The translations under genes and the position numbers were made by a program. A model generated the notes under the pieces. The model saw nothing but the letters and a program-made list of their open reading frames with translations. It made no database searches and was not told the DNA's origin. Positions 41,337 through 48,919 of a DNA stretch of 64,000 nucleotides are shown here, piece by piece. Each line of letters begins with the position of its first letter. Positions within the stretch are counted from its first letter, which is position 1. The stretch comes from Burkholderia stagnalis (GTDB taxonomy: Bacteria > Pseudomonadota > Gammaproteobacteria > Burkholderiales > Burkholderiaceae). The DNA lies in the NCBI RefSeq assembly GCF_902830275.1, contig NZ_CADESW010000011.1, forward strand, positions 62,001 to 126,000, read 5' to 3'.

Positions 41337-41948
41337 ATGCACCATCCCACCATCCGTACCATCGCTGGCGCGAGCGCGCCGACGTCGATCCGGGCCGCCG
41401 GCACGGCACTGCTGGTCATCGACTTCCAGAACGAGTATTTCGGCGGCCGGCTGCCGATTCCGGATGGCCCGCGCGCGCTGGCCAACGCGCGACGCGTGAT
41501 CGCGCTTGCGGATCGCGCGGGCATCCCGGTCTTCCACATCCAGCACGTGGCGCCCGCCGACAGCCCGATCTTCGCCGACGCGAGCGAAGGCTTCCGGTTT
41601 CACGCGGACCTGCAGCCGGCGCCGCATCACGCGGTCGTGCGGAAAACGTCCGTCAGCGTGTTCCCGACGACCGATCTCGACGCGCGCCTCAAGGCGGCCG
41701 GCATCGACACGCTGCTCGTGACCGGCCTGATGACCCATGCGTGCGTGGCCGGCGCGGCGCGCGACGCGGTGCCGCTCGGCTACGCGGTCATCGTCGTAGA
41801 CGACGCGTGCGCGACGCGCGATCTCGATGCCGCGGACGGCAGCGTCGTGCCGCATGGCGTGCTGCATCGCGCGTCGCTGGCCGCGCTCGAGGACACGTTC
41901 GCCGATGTGCTGACGACCGGGCAGGTGCTGGCGCTGGAAGTCGTTTGA
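41337..41948 (+). CDS. isochorismatase-like cysteine hydrolase
   Basis: 203 residues. The catalytic triad of the family is visible: Asp in ALLVIDFQNEYF (about residue 28), Lys in HHAVVRKTSVSVF (about residue 104) and Cys in GLMTHACVAGAARDA (about residue 138). Members hydrolyse C-N or ether bonds (nicotinamide, N-carbamoyl compounds, isochorismate). The specific substrate is not readable; location behind an NCS1 permease suggests a nucleobase-derived amide. The ATG at 41337 was chosen just ahead of the conserved core; no clear ribosome site is seen. Confidence 0.88.
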   Translation: MHHPTIRTIAGASAPTSIRAAGTALLVIDFQNEYFGGRLPIPDGPRALANARRVIALADRAGIPVFHIQHVAPADSPIFADASEGFRFHADLQPAPHHAVVRKTSVSVFPTTDLDARLKAAGIDTLLVTGLMTHACVAGAARDAVPLGYAVIVVDDACATRDLDAADGSVVPHGVLHRASLAALEDTFADVLTTGQVLALEVV

Positions 41949-42014
41949 AGGCGCTTGTTGACTTTGTCGGGCGCGGCCGTTTGCTTCCTGGCAAAGCGCG
42001 CCCGCCACGCAGCC

Positions 42015-42494
42015 TCAGAACATCGTGTTTGCGTTCGCGGATTTTTCCGGCACCGGCTGGATCACGTCCCAGTGCTCGACGATCTTGCCGCTCTTCACGC
42101 GGAAGATGTCGACTATCGCTTCCCCCCGGTCGCTCGGGCGGACGGACGAGTGGACGTGCAGGTAAACGAGATCGCCGTCGGTGGCGCTGCGCACGATCCG
42201 CGCGTGTGCTTGCGGATTCGCCTTGAATGCGCCGGTGAAGTACGAGACGAATGGTTGCTTGCCGTCCGGCACGTGCGGATTGTGCTGCTTGTAGTCGTCG
42301 GCCAAGACGGTCGCGGCCTCGGCGACTTCGTGCTTGTTGAAGACGCGGTCGTAGAACGTCAGCACGAGCTGGCGGTTTGCTTCCTCGGCGGCGAGGTCGC
42401 GCGTCGCCGGCTGGCTGGCGTGCGCCGCCGCGGCGCCGGCCAGCAGGCCGACGGCGACGAGGAGGGAGCGAAGGGACGAGCGGGAGGAGGCCAT
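42015..42494 (-). CDS. exported SnoaL-like / NTF2-fold protein
   Basis: 159 residues. The signal peptide LRSLLVAVGLLAGAAAAHA is cleaved near residue 26. The mature part is a SnoaL-type polyketide-cyclase fold: QLVLTFYDRVFNKHEVAEAATVLADDYKQHNPHVPDG and GEAIVDIFRVKSGKIVEHWDVIQPVP. The His/Asp residues of SnoaL cyclases are retained (HNP, HWD), but periplasmic members have no known reaction. It is divergent from an hxlR-type gene across 255 bases containing a 23-base inverted repeat, so it is a likely HxlR target. Confidence 0.88.
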   Translation of the reverse strand: MASSRSSLRSLLVAVGLLAGAAAAHASQPATRDLAAEEANRQLVLTFYDRVFNKHEVAEAATVLADDYKQHNPHVPDGKQPFVSYFTGAFKANPQAHARIVRSATDGDLVYLHVHSSVRPSDRGEAIVDIFRVKSGKIVEHWDVIQPVPEKSANANTMF

Positions 42495-42690
42495 GGGCGT
42501 GTTCCTTGTCTGCGGGCGCTGCCGTCGACATCGATGCGTCACGGCGGACGCGCCGAATCGACGCGCAGGTTTCCTGATGAAGCAGTCGAGGCCGCCGGCT
42601 TCGAACATGCTTCGTTGAACTGTCGAAATGAGCCCGATTCCGGGCCGCTGGAATGGTACAGTTGCCGCCCGATCGTCACAAGAAGTCACG

Positions 42691-42713
42691 GCGGTGTGAA
42701 CAGGTCACACCGC
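42691..42713. promoter_or_regulatory. 23-bp perfect inverted repeat, likely HxlR operator
   Basis: GCGGTGTGA (42691-42699) and TCACACCGC (42705-42713) are perfect 9-base arms around ACAGG. A second pair, CAGGTCA (42701-42707) / TGACCTG (42716-42722), overlaps it. It is 37 bases before the hxlR ATG and in the divergent region shared with the SnoaL-like gene. Confidence 0.65.
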
Positions 42714-42749
42714 GATGACCTGCTCATTCCCGTGAAAGACCACCCGGCC

Positions 42750-43136
42750 ATGCCGATCTCCACCGCAGGCGATCCGATCGCGTTCGACCAGCCTTGCCCG
42801 ATTCGCGACGTGCTCGACCGGATCGGCGACCAATGGAGCCTGCTCGTGCTCGAGGCGCTTGCCGATGGCACGCTGCGCTTCAACGAGCTCAGCCGCGCGA
42901 TCGACGATATTTCGAAGCAGATGCTGTCGCGCACGCTCAAGCGGCTGGAGCAGGACGGATTCATCAGCCGCACGCTGTACGCCGAAGTGCCGCCGCGCGT
43001 GGAATACGCGCTGACCGGGCTCGGCCGGTCGTTTCTCGTGCCGATGCGCGAGCTGGTCCGCTGGGCGGACGAGAACCATCGCGCGATTTGCGACGCGAGG
43101 CGTCAGGCGCGGGAGCGCGACGGCAACGTGAGTTAG
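42750..43136 (+). CDS. HxlR-family winged-helix transcriptional regulator
   Basis: 128 residues. PCPIRDVLDRIGDQWSLLVL followed by GTLRFNELSRAIDDISKQML and SRTLKRLEQDGFISRTLYAEVPPRVEYALT is the complete HxlR domain. Cys16 in the early PCPIRDVL is the residue used for redox or electrophile sensing in some relatives (HypR, YodB). An in-frame GTG at 42732 would add six residues; the ATG was kept. A perfect 23-base inverted repeat sits just upstream. The divergent SnoaL-like gene is the likely partner. Confidence 0.9.
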   Translation: MPISTAGDPIAFDQPCPIRDVLDRIGDQWSLLVLEALADGTLRFNELSRAIDDISKQMLSRTLKRLEQDGFISRTLYAEVPPRVEYALTGLGRSFLVPMRELVRWADENHRAICDARRQARERDGNVS

Positions 43137-43220
43137 TGTCGAAGTGCGGGGGCATCGCCCGATCGAAGGCGTTGCCCCGCGTCGTGCCGGTCGTGACGTG
43201 ACTACCGCTGCGCACGGCGG

Positions 43221-43595
43221 CTAGCGCCAATACCCGTCGACGTACACCCACACCGGCCCCTGACGTCGCCAATAGCCGGGAATCCAGCGATGGCCGGGGC
43301 GGCGCGCGAGCCAGCGGCCGGGGATCCATACATATTGTCCACGCTGCCAGCGCCAGTAGCCGTCCGTCCATATATAGCCGTGCCGCCGTGGCGGCGGCGG
43401 GCGGCGGTCATGGCGGATCGGCGGCGGCGCGGCGCCCGGGCGGTCGTCATACGGCGGGCCGCCGGGCACGCGATGCGGGCCGGACGGCCGGTAGACGGGC
43501 GGAGCGGGCTGGGCCGAGGCGGCGCGGAGCCAGGCGCCCGTACCCATGAAGGCGGCGGTCAATCCGATGGTGCGCAATAGCGAGCGTCGATTCAT
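43221..43595 (-). CDS. WXXGXW/YXWGXW-repeat exported protein
   Basis: 124 residues. The N-terminus RRSLLRTIGLTAAFMGTGAWL with twin arginines and AASAQ gives a Sec or Tat signal. A Pro/Arg-rich spacer (about residues 30-72) is followed by tandem aromatic repeats: GYIWTDGYWRWQRGQYVWIP, GHRWIPGYWRRQG and WVYVDGYWR, each with W-x-x-G-Y-W spacing. Such repeat proteins are envelope-associated and of unknown function in Burkholderia. It is converged upon by hxlR (84 bases between). Confidence 0.82.
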   Translation of the reverse strand: MNRRSLLRTIGLTAAFMGTGAWLRAASAQPAPPVYRPSGPHRVPGGPPYDDRPGAAPPPIRHDRRPPPPRRHGYIWTDGYWRWQRGQYVWIPGRWLARRPGHRWIPGYWRRQGPVWVYVDGYWR

Positions 43596-44166
43596 GGCGT
43601 GTCCTGTTCTGCTGTCCGGGATGACGTACGTTATCCTGCCCGCCCTTGGGCGGGGTTACGTCGTCCGTTAAGGCTGTTACGGCATGTCACGGCCCGCCGC
43701 TTGTAGTGATGACGTGGAAAGAGGGTTGACGGCCATTCTTCGGATGTTTGGCGCCAGCACCGTCCGTTTTCGCTGCGAGCAACCCAATATTTGAGACAAA
43801 ATTCGGTAACAATTACCGAATTCAGGTGGTTTGCGCGATTCCGCCTGTTGTTTCTATGCAACCGTCAAGACGGTGACACGAAAGAATGATGGGATGAAGG
43901 TCACCAAAAAGAGGTCGTCAAGAAGCCAAAAAGAAGCTTCAAAACAAATACTTATGACTCATCCCCGATTTCATTATTTCTAGTTCTGGAAAAGCTTATT
44001 TCTTTATTTGCGAATGGCGGGCCTAGGGTACACCCCTAAACTCACGGTTCCCAAACGGGCAACTATCCGGGTGCAGCCAGCAGGACCGATGGCGCTTCCG
44101 GACGGTTGCAGACCGTTTATGAACAAGGTCGCGAGACCTGCCTCTTTTTAGAAGGGAGCTCCACGA
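43596..44166 (+). promoter_or_regulatory. 571-bp AT-rich control region and leader of the major porin gene
   Basis: No gene was found in this stretch; short open frames on the minus strand lack coding bias. The part from 43860 to 44030 is strongly A-rich for this genome, as is usual upstream of very active promoters. Near the gene, two small hairpins are visible in the leader: ACGGT-TGCAG-ACCGT (44102-44116) and AGGTC-GCGA-GACCT (44126-44139), the second followed by CTCTTTTT, like an attenuator. A ribosome site AAGGGAG lies 8 bases before ATG 44167. Confidence 0.55.
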
Positions 44167-45288
44167 ATGAACAAGACTCTGATCGTTGCAGCAGCTGCAG
44201 CATCGTTCGCAACCGTCGCTCACGCGCAAAGCAGCGTCACGCTGTACGGCGTGCTGGACGCAGGCATCACCTACACGAGCAACGTCCAGCCGGCACTGGG
44301 CCAAGCTGGCAAGTCGCGTTGGGCGATGGGTTCGGGTATTGACCAGAGCCGTTTCGGCCTGCGTGGCTCGGAAGACCTGGGTGGCGGCCTGAAGGCAATC
44401 TTCACGTTGGAAAGCGGCTTCAACATCGGTAACGGCAAGTTCTCGAACAACAACGGCATGTTCAACCGCCAAGCGTTTGTCGGTCTGTCGAGCCAATACG
44501 GCACCGTTACGCTGGGTAAGCAGTATGACGCAGTTCAAGACTACCTGGCTCCGCTGACCGCAACGGGCTCGTGGGGCGGCACGTACTTCGCGCACCCGCT
44601 GAACCTTGACCGTCTGAGCACGACCGGCGATGTCGCAGCGAACAACACGATCAAGTTCACGAGCGCGAACTACGCTGGCCTGCAATTCGGCGGCACGTAC
44701 TCGTTCTCGAACAACACGAACTTCGGCAACAACCGTGCATACAGCGCGGGTGCTGCATACCAGTTCCAAGGTCTGAAGCTGGCTGCTGCATACTCGCAAG
44801 CGAACCTGGGTGACGGTACGAACGCAAACGGCGCGACGTCGTCGGCAATCGGTGGCATCGCTAGCCAAGGCCGCGTCCGCACGTACGGTGCTGCTGCTGG
44901 TTACGCATTCGGTCCGGCACAAGTCGGCGCTGCATGGACGCAAGCGCGTCTCGACAACAATGCAGTCGGTCTGAGCACGCTGCGCACTGACAACTATGAA
45001 GTCAACGCAAAGTACAACCTGACGCCGGCTCTCGGCCTGGGCGCTGCTTACACGTACACGAACGCGAAGATCAACAACAGCAGCACGCACTGGAACCAGT
45101 TCGGCCTGCAAGCTGACTACTCGCTGTCGAAGCGCACGGACGTCTACGCACAAGCTGTGTATCAGCGTGCAGCGAAGAACGGTATTGGCGCATCGATCTA
45201 CAACGGCGAAGGCATCAGCAGCAACAACCTGCCGAGCTCGTCGATCAACCAAACCGCAGCAACGGTTGGTCTGCGTCACCGCTTCTAA
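44167..45288 (+). CDS. major outer-membrane porin, Burkholderia type
   Basis: 373 residues. Signal peptide AAAAASFATVAHA, mature start QSSVTLYGVLDAGITYTSNV, and 16 barrel strands to a C-terminal GLRHRF. It has the RFGLRGSEDLGGGLKAIFTL and GTVTLGKQYD strands of trimeric general porins (Omp38/OpcP type). Codon use is unlike its neighbours: GCT, GCA, CGT, GGT and AAC are favoured, typical of a very highly expressed gene in Burkholderia. It is followed by a classical terminator. It forms the general diffusion pore for small solutes. Confidence 0.94.
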   Translation: MNKTLIVAAAAASFATVAHAQSSVTLYGVLDAGITYTSNVQPALGQAGKSRWAMGSGIDQSRFGLRGSEDLGGGLKAIFTLESGFNIGNGKFSNNNGMFNRQAFVGLSSQYGTVTLGKQYDAVQDYLAPLTATGSWGGTYFAHPLNLDRLSTTGDVAANNTIKFTSANYAGLQFGGTYSFSNNTNFGNNRAYSAGAAYQFQGLKLAAAYSQANLGDGTNANGATSSAIGGIASQGRVRTYGAAAGYAFGPAQVGAAWTQARLDNNAVGLSTLRTDNYEVNAKYNLTPALGLGAAYTYTNAKINNSSTHWNQFGLQADYSLSKRTDVYAQAVYQRAAKNGIGASIYNGEGISSNNLPSSSINQTAATVGLRHRF

Positions 45289-45322
45289 GCGTGACGGCTG
45301 GGAAACCAGCTTTGCAGCTCTG

Positions 45323-45351
45323 AAAAAGGCGCCTTCGGGCGCCTTTTTTTT
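45323..45351 (+). terminator. intrinsic terminator of the major porin
   Basis: A-run, GGCGCC (45328-45333), TTCG loop, GGCGCC (45338-45343), then eight T. It starts 35 bases after the porin stop and is a textbook rho-independent terminator. Confidence 0.95.
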
Positions 45352-45415
45352 CGTCTGGACGATCCAGCCGCTGCGATCGAGCGCCGATCCTGGATGTTTC
45401 CGGTGGCGGCAGCAC

Positions 45416-45454
45416 AAAAAAAGCGAGGCCCGAAATTCGGGGCCTCGCTTTTTT
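45416..45454. terminator. bidirectional terminator, downstream of rnk
   Basis: AAGCGAGGCCC (45421-45431) and GGGCCTCGCTT (45440-45450) pair around an 8-base loop, with a run of A before and T after. It lies 45 bases past the rnk stop on the minus strand and also gives a second stop for the porin transcript. Confidence 0.9.
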
Positions 45455-45498
45455 CATGCTCGGCGGCGCGCTTGGTGCAACCGCCGTCCAGCACCACG

Positions 45499-45897
45499 TC
45501 AGCGCGTGTATTCGCCGTTGGCTTCCGGCTGGAACACGATCTCCGCGACCTTCATCAGCTTTTCCACGCCGCTCGGCTGCATCACCTTCACGAGCTGGCC
45601 GCGCTGCGTGCCCAGCAGCGCCATGCCGACCGGGGAAAACACGTTCAGGCGCCCTTGTTCGAGATTGGCGGCATCCGGATAAACGATCGTCCAGGTCGTC
45701 CGCTCCTGGTTCGTTTCGTCGAGCAGCGTGATCTGCGAGTTCATCGTGACGACGTTGGCCTTGATGGCGTCCGGCTGGACGATATCCGCACGCTCCAGCA
45801 ACGCGTCCAGCATGGCCTGGAAGCGCGGGTTGTGTTCGGCATGCTTCTCGAGGCGTGCAACGTCGAGTTCGGTCAGCTGATAAAGGCGTTGTTTCAT
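45499..45897 (-). CDS. rnk: Rnk, nucleoside diphosphate kinase regulator
   Basis: 132 residues. A short N-terminal coiled-coil-like part (QLTELDVARLEKHAE) precedes the GreA/GreB-type C-terminal FKBP-like domain: NVVTMNSQITLLDETNQERT, TIVYPDAANLEQGRLNVFSPVGMALLGTQRG. Length and order match Rnk, which binds RNA polymerase and lacks the Gre finger, rather than GreA or GreB. The ATG at 45897 has AGAACTGCC before it. A long leader with a strong hairpin precedes it; a bidirectional terminator follows. Confidence 0.9.
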   Translation of the reverse strand: MKQRLYQLTELDVARLEKHAEHNPRFQAMLDALLERADIVQPDAIKANVVTMNSQITLLDETNQERTTWTIVYPDAANLEQGRLNVFSPVGMALLGTQRGQLVKVMQPSGVEKLMKVAEIVFQPEANGEYTR

Positions 45898-46410
45898 GGC
45901 AGTTCTCCAATTGATCGGCAGGGCAGGCGAGGCTTACCTACGTGGATCGCCCGGAGCCTGTCTGACTTGGCTCCGGGAGGAGACTGGGTGGTCAGATCAA
46001 GCGCCGGGCAGGGGCGAGCGGAGCCTGGGCCGCGCGTCGAGCGAGAGGGTGAGCCGGGTTGCCGGCGAGCGCGCGCACGCCGTCCGGGCAGGACGTCGAA
46101 ATAGCGGAAAACGTGAGCGCGCGCATGATGGGGGGGAATCGTCAGTCAAATAAACCTTACGATTCTACAACATCCTGGCGTGTGATGTGCATCGGCATGT
46201 CAGAAATTCGTCAGCAATTGTTGTCGAAATGACGCAAGTGAACGCGTTCTGATCTCACGGGGACCTACGATTTTTGTCAAAAACGCAACGCAGTATGTTC
46301 AAACCAAGGGTTTCCCCTTGGTCTGGCGGAGACTAGACTGCTTTCAATCGCTTCAGACAAACCTGCCGGAAGCGACGTGAAAACAGAACACATTTCGGAG
46401 GTAAGTCATC
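45898..46410. promoter_or_regulatory. 513-bp divergent region between rnk and a DUF4148 gene
   Basis: No convincing gene. On the rnk side CCCGGAGCC (45950-45958) and GGCTCCGGG (45969-45977) form a perfect 9-base stem that would lie in the rnk leader. On the other side TTTTTG-T-CAAAAA (46271-46283) and ACCAAGGG (46303-46310) / CCCTTGGT (46315-46322) are compact inverted repeats within 110 bases of the DUF4148 start; TAGACT at 46334-46339 could be its -10 box. The central part is AT-rich. Confidence 0.5.
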
Positions 46411-46740
46411 ATGAAGTCGATCATCTACGCAGCGATTGCCGCTTCCGTTCTCGCCACCCCGCTTGCATCGTTCGCGCAATCGGAGCAAGGGCTGACCCGC
46501 GACCAGGTCAAGGCCGAGCTCGTCCAGCTCGAGCAGAACGGCTACAAGCCGCACGCCAGCGATTCGCAGTACCCGGCCGACATCCAGGCTGCCGAGCAGC
46601 GCATCCAGCCGAGCCAGCCGATGCTGGCGCACGCGGACACGAGCGGCTACGGTGCCGTGGCCGCCGGCGCGGCGCAATCGGGCGGCCGCCGCATGACGGA
46701 AGCGCCGAATCCCGTGAATTCGGTCTACTTCGGCAACTAA
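46411..46740 (+). CDS. small exported DUF4148 protein with C-terminal YFGN
   Basis: 109 residues with a signal peptide (AAIAASVLATPLASFA) and the DUF4148 core LTRDQVKAELVQLEQNGYKPHASDSQYPADIQAAEQRI. The tail is variable but ends NSVYFGN, echoing the SPYFGS end of the protein at 24970-25314. The gene has a good ribosome site (CGGAGGTAAG) and a proper terminator downstream. Function unknown; export to the periplasm or beyond is the only firm inference. Confidence 0.85.
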   Translation: MKSIIYAAIAASVLATPLASFAQSEQGLTRDQVKAELVQLEQNGYKPHASDSQYPADIQAAEQRIQPSQPMLAHADTSGYGAVAAGAAQSGGRRMTEAPNPVNSVYFGN

Positions 46741-46848
46741 GCATCCCGGGTCTGCCCGCACGCATCCGACATCGACGAGCCGCGCGCCACAGGCGCGCCG
46801 CTCGCAAGCAGGCGCAGAACCTCCGTCGCCGCATTCCGGCGGCTTTCA

Positions 46849-46879
46849 GCCCAGACGCTCGCGCGTTTGGGCCTTTTTT
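46849..46879. terminator. intrinsic terminator after the DUF4148 gene
   Basis: GCCCAGACGC (46849-46858), TCGC loop, GCGTTTGGGC (46863-46872; one G-T pair), then CTTTTTT. It lies 13 bases beyond the end of the convergent CBS gene. Confidence 0.88.
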
Positions 46880-46892
46880 GCTGGGAGCGCCG

Positions 46893-47354
46893 TCAGACGG
46901 ACGTGACGGCCGGGGTTCCGTGGATGTAGTGCTCGAGCTGGCTGATCGTGAACTGCTGGTCGGCAATCACGCTCTTGACGAGGTCGCCGATCGAGATGAG
47001 GCCGACCAGCTTGCCGTCGTCGAGGACGGGCAGGTGGCGCATCCGGTGCTCGGTCATCAGCGCCATGCATTCGTCGCTGGACTGCGACGGTTCGACGTAG
47101 CGCACCTTGGAGGTCATGATCTCCTCGACGCGCGTCGCCTTCGACGAGCGGTCCTGCAGCACGATCTTGCGCGCGTAATCGCGCTCGGTAACGATGCCGG
47201 CGATGTCGTCACCGTCCACGACCAGCAGCGCGCCGATGCCCTTTTCGGCCATCAGCTTGATGGCGTCGTAGACGAGATCGGTCTTCGTGACGGTGTAGAT
47301 AGTGCGGCCCGAATCCGGCTTGGCCTTGAGAATTTGCGCGACGGTCGTGCTCAT
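46893..47354 (-). CDS. tandem CBS-domain protein
   Basis: 153 residues made of two CBS domains and nothing else. The first is IYTVTKTDLVYDAIKLMAEKGIGALLVVD (about residues 20-75), the second VRYVEPSQSSDECMALMTEHRMRHLPVLDDGKLVGLISIGDLV (about 85-135). Stand-alone pairs bind adenine nucleotides and act as energy sensors or regulators of partner enzymes. ATG at 47354 starts the usual MSTTVAQILKAKP opening, with CGGAGAAAG as a ribosome site; an upstream ATG at 47378 is rejected. The partner is unknown. Confidence 0.9.
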   Translation of the reverse strand: MSTTVAQILKAKPDSGRTIYTVTKTDLVYDAIKLMAEKGIGALLVVDGDDIAGIVTERDYARKIVLQDRSSKATRVEEIMTSKVRYVEPSQSSDECMALMTEHRMRHLPVLDDGKLVGLISIGDLVKSVIADQQFTISQLEHYIHGTPAVTSV

Positions 47355-47531
47355 ACGCTTTCTCCGAGTGCTGGACAATGCAGGGAAGGCTGGGCGTGAT
47401 GCGGGTCACCCGACGGGTTCAGTATAGCCGGGTGCGTGGCAGCAGGCGCGTGACAGATTGCAGATTAGCGGTAAACTTCCGTCACGTGCCATCCAGAAAA
47501 TTCCTACATACCTGATCGTTTGACTGACTTC

Positions 47532-48182
47532 ATGATGTCTTCGCGTTCCCAATCGCCCAAGCCGGGCAATGGCCAGGCCGACGAGTGCGTGACGCTCGTG
47601 GCTACCGCGTCGCTGCCCACGCGTTACGGCACGTTCACGTCGTATGCCTTCCGTGTGACGGGTAGCGATGCCGAACACCTCGCACTTGTGATGGGCGATG
47701 TCGCCGGCGAGCAGTCCGTGCTGACGCGGCTGCATTCCGAATGCCTGACCGGCGACGTGTTCGGTTCGTATCGCTGCGATTGCGGCGAGCAGCTCGACCT
47801 CGCGTTGCGCTATATCGCCGCGGAAGACCGCGGCGTGCTGCTTTACCTGCGTGGCCATGAAGGGCGCGGGATCGGCCTGAGCAACAAGATTCGCGCGTAT
47901 GCGCTGCAGGAGCAGGGGCGGGACACGGTCGAGGCGAACCTCGATCTCGGCCTGCCCGACGACGCCCGCGAATACGATTCCGCCGCCGCAATCCTGCGCA
48001 TCCTCGGCGTGACGTCGGTGCGCCTGATGAGCAACAATCCGAAGAAATTCGACACCCTCGTGAAGCACGGCATTCCCGTGTGCGAACGGGTGGCGCTGGC
48101 GGTGCCGGTGCGCGAGGAAAACGAGCGCTATATCCGCACCAAGCAGACGAAGTTCGGGCATTACTTCGAGGAAAACGAGTGA
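47532..48182 (+). CDS. ribA: GTP cyclohydrolase II
   Basis: 216 residues. It opens the imidazole ring of GTP in the first step of riboflavin synthesis. The zinc ligands are in C-L-T-G-D-V-F-G-S-Y-R-C-D-C (C-x10-C-x-C), followed by LRGHEGRGIGLSNKIRAYALQ, which holds the GTP-binding and catalytic residues, and RLMSNNPKKF near the end. It is a stand-alone RibA, not fused to RibB. Either ATG (47532 or 47535) or a TTG at 47520 could start it; no strong ribosome site helps. Riboflavin genes do not surround it, so it is a lone copy here. Confidence 0.93.
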   Translation: MMSSRSQSPKPGNGQADECVTLVATASLPTRYGTFTSYAFRVTGSDAEHLALVMGDVAGEQSVLTRLHSECLTGDVFGSYRCDCGEQLDLALRYIAAEDRGVLLYLRGHEGRGIGLSNKIRAYALQEQGRDTVEANLDLGLPDDAREYDSAAAILRILGVTSVRLMSNNPKKFDTLVKHGIPVCERVALAVPVREENERYIRTKQTKFGHYFEENE

Positions 48183-48306
48183 CGCGTGTCGATGCGCGTG
48201 CATCGAAGCCCGTCCGCCGGCCTCAGCCATGGCGCATCGGCAGGATGATTGCGCGCGCAGCGTTCTGTTGCCGGCGGTGCGGCGGACGACCCGACCCGGC
48301 TGACGG

Positions 48307-48870
48307 ATGAGTGCTGCAATGAAGATCGTGACGGAGCGCCTGACGCTGCGCCGCTGGCGGCTGGACGATGCCGCGTCGTTCGCGGCGCTGCATGCCGATG
48401 CAGGGATGACGGCGTGGCTCGCGCGCGGCCCGATGACGGCGGCCGAGGCCCGCAGCGATATCGAGCGGTTCGACGCGCATTTCGACGAGCACGGTTTTGG
48501 CCCGTGGGCGGTCGAGCGCCGCGTCGACCGCGCATTGATCGGCCTCTGCGGGCTGCGTCAGGTGAGCGGCGTCGAGCATCCGATGGCGCCTTGCGTGGAA
48601 ATCGCGTGGCGGCAAGCGCATGCCGCGTGGGGGCAGGGGTATATGGCCGAAGCGGCGTCGGCGGCGCTTGCCGACGGGTTCCAGCGGATCGGGCTGGCCG
48701 AGGTCTTCGCGTGGACCGCCGACAGCAATCTCCGCTCGCAGCGTGTGATGCAGCGTATCGGCATGCAGCCGCAACCCGTGCGGGACTTCGATCATCCGGC
48801 GCTTGCGGCGGGGCATCCGTTGCGCCGGCATGTGGTGTACGTCGCCCGGCGGCGTACGACGTCAGGCTGA
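48307..48870 (+). CDS. GNAT-family acetyltransferase (RimJ/RimL type)
   Basis: 187 residues. TERLTLRRWRLDDAASFAALH opens the domain, the acetyl-CoA loop is QAHAAWGQGYMAEAASAAL, and the C-terminal strand pattern VFAWTADSNLRSQRVMQRIGM with Asn and Ser-x-x-V is typical of RimJ/RimL-like enzymes that modify N-terminal amines or small amines. ATG 48307 or ATG 48319 are both possible. It follows ribA by 124 bases on the same strand, and converges with the hopene cyclase gene. The substrate is unknown. Confidence 0.88.
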   Translation: MSAAMKIVTERLTLRRWRLDDAASFAALHADAGMTAWLARGPMTAAEARSDIERFDAHFDEHGFGPWAVERRVDRALIGLCGLRQVSGVEHPMAPCVEIAWRQAHAAWGQGYMAEAASAALADGFQRIGLAEVFAWTADSNLRSQRVMQRIGMQPQPVRDFDHPALAAGHPLRRHVVYVARRRTTSG

Positions 48871-48889
48871 GCGGCCGGCGAGCCGCTCA
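48868..48889. terminator. hairpin between the acetyltransferase and shc genes
   Basis: TGAGCGGC (48868-48875) and GCCGCTCA (48882-48889) are perfect 8-base arms around CGGCGA. The left arm includes the acetyltransferase stop codon. It sits between convergent genes, has no T-tract, and may end both. Confidence 0.5.
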
Positions 48890-48919
48890 CCGAGGCCACG
48901 CGGCAGCGCCGCGCACCGC

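Noticed and set aside
43221..43595. Tandem DNA repeat in the WXXGXW protein
   Set aside because: The repetition is at the protein level only; the underlying bases differ between units, so it is not a nucleotide repeat.
43631..43861. A 76-codon minus-strand frame upstream of the major porin
   Set aside because: Composition is that of an AT-rich promoter region, and no recognisable protein pattern or start signal is present.
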